NCBI GenBank assembly: GCA_036821485.1
Contig: DAISJM010000006.1
Location: forward strand, 1-64,000
From: DAISJM01 sp036821485
GTDB taxonomy: Bacteria > Verrucomicrobiota > Kiritimatiellia > CAIQIC01 > JAGNIJ01
DNA: 64,000 nt
Reading direction: 5' to 3'
A program made the position numbers and the translations under genes. The notes under the pieces are model-generated. The model was not told the origin of the DNA and did not search any database. It saw only the letters and a program-made list of their open reading frames with translations. Shown here piece by piece: positions 63,764 to 64,000 of this stretch. Position 1 is the first letter of the stretch, and every line of letters starts with the position of its first letter.

Positions 63764-64000
63764 GTGAAAGCTGCCACGAACAAAACCAGGCAGGTTCGCA
63801 TCCTGCTGATGGAGGACGACGGCACGGTCGCCCACCTCATCCAGCTTCATCTCCAAAGCCGCGGCTACGCCGTCGACCTGGCCTTCGATGGACGCAAGGG
63901 GCTCGACCAATATGCCGCCGGCAAACACGACATCCTTGTCATCGATCAGCGCATGCCGGTCATGTCCGGACTGGACGTGATCCGGGAACTGCGGAACAAA
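63764..64000 (+). CDS. Response-regulator receiver domain protein, truncated by window end
   Basis: An open frame from GTG 63764 runs to the last base without a stop (79 codons visible). It encodes a receiver domain: ILLMEDDGTVAHLIQLHL with the acidic pair, and the phosphoacceptor Asp in DILVIDQRMPVMSGLDV. A PAS or histidine-kinase part could follow beyond the window, which would supply the kinase missing from the preceding sensor. A GTG start is the only convincing one in view. Confidence 0.75.
   Translation, partial: MKAATNKTRQVRILLMEDDGTVAHLIQLHLQSRGYAVDLAFDGRKGLDQYAAGKHDILVIDQRMPVMSGLDVIRELRNK

Overview
The window is GC-rich, gene-dense bacterial chromosome. Several traits point to the PVC group (Verrucomicrobiota, Kiritimatiellota or Lentisphaerota): very large secreted multidomain enzymes ending in a thrombospondin-3-like calcium repeat plus a small beta module, a long GYF/coiled-coil protein beside bactofilins, an IR-flanked GxxExxY gene, a eukaryote-style Ser/Thr kinase with LRRs and a C-type lectin fold, and many short, text-like intergenic repeat families. 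The placement is an inference from gene content; no rRNA or other phylogenetic marker is present. No tRNA, rRNA, CRISPR array, integrase or transposase was found, and no gap between genes exceeds about 260 bases.

Layout. 74-3433: secreted GH13 glucan enzyme behind a LacI-type palindrome. 3631-10327: mevalonate-pathway operon (class I HMG-CoA reductase, type II IPP isomerase, HMG-CoA synthase, mevalonate kinase, a second GHMP kinase, diphosphomevalonate decarboxylase), interrupted by a GxxExxY gene lying between inverted repeats. 10359-13416: TrmJ-like methyltransferase coupled to an ORF6N gene, divergent from an Lrp regulator plus aminotransferase pair. 13417-28222, all on the minus strand: a tyrosine-phosphatase-like protein, a hybrid histidine kinase, then type II secretion genes gspE-F-G-H-I-J-K-L-M-D and a zinc-ribbon protein. 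The gspE to gspI junctions are full of short repeats.

28379-34069: two glycosyltransferases, an ArnT-like membrane glycosyltransferase and a secreted DNRLRE/CBM96-like protein. 34124-36235: an AbiE toxin-antitoxin pair in reversed order, coupled to an RluA-type pseudouridine synthase and divergent from an RlmD/RumA methyltransferase across a palindromic control region. 37828-46632: two giant secreted proteins (GHL15-like/beta-helix/FG-GAP; GH18 plus MurNAc-L-Ala amidase) flanking a STAS protein. 46849-50088: Ser/Thr kinase with 21-residue LRRs and a C-type lectin domain. 50177-61894: ssnA and ygfK homologues enclosing a block of two bactofilins, a GYF/coiled-coil scaffold and a membrane-anchored protein. 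62156-64000: a PhnD-like/PAS membrane sensor without a kinase domain, then a receiver-domain gene cut by the window edge.

How it fits together. The type II secretion system is the obvious export route for the large extracellular enzymes, three of which share a C-terminal beta module that may be a sorting or surface-attachment signal. The bactofilin/coiled-coil block looks like a cytoskeletal or cell-envelope scaffold module. The mevalonate operon should supply IPP and DMAPP, but no prenyltransferase is in view.
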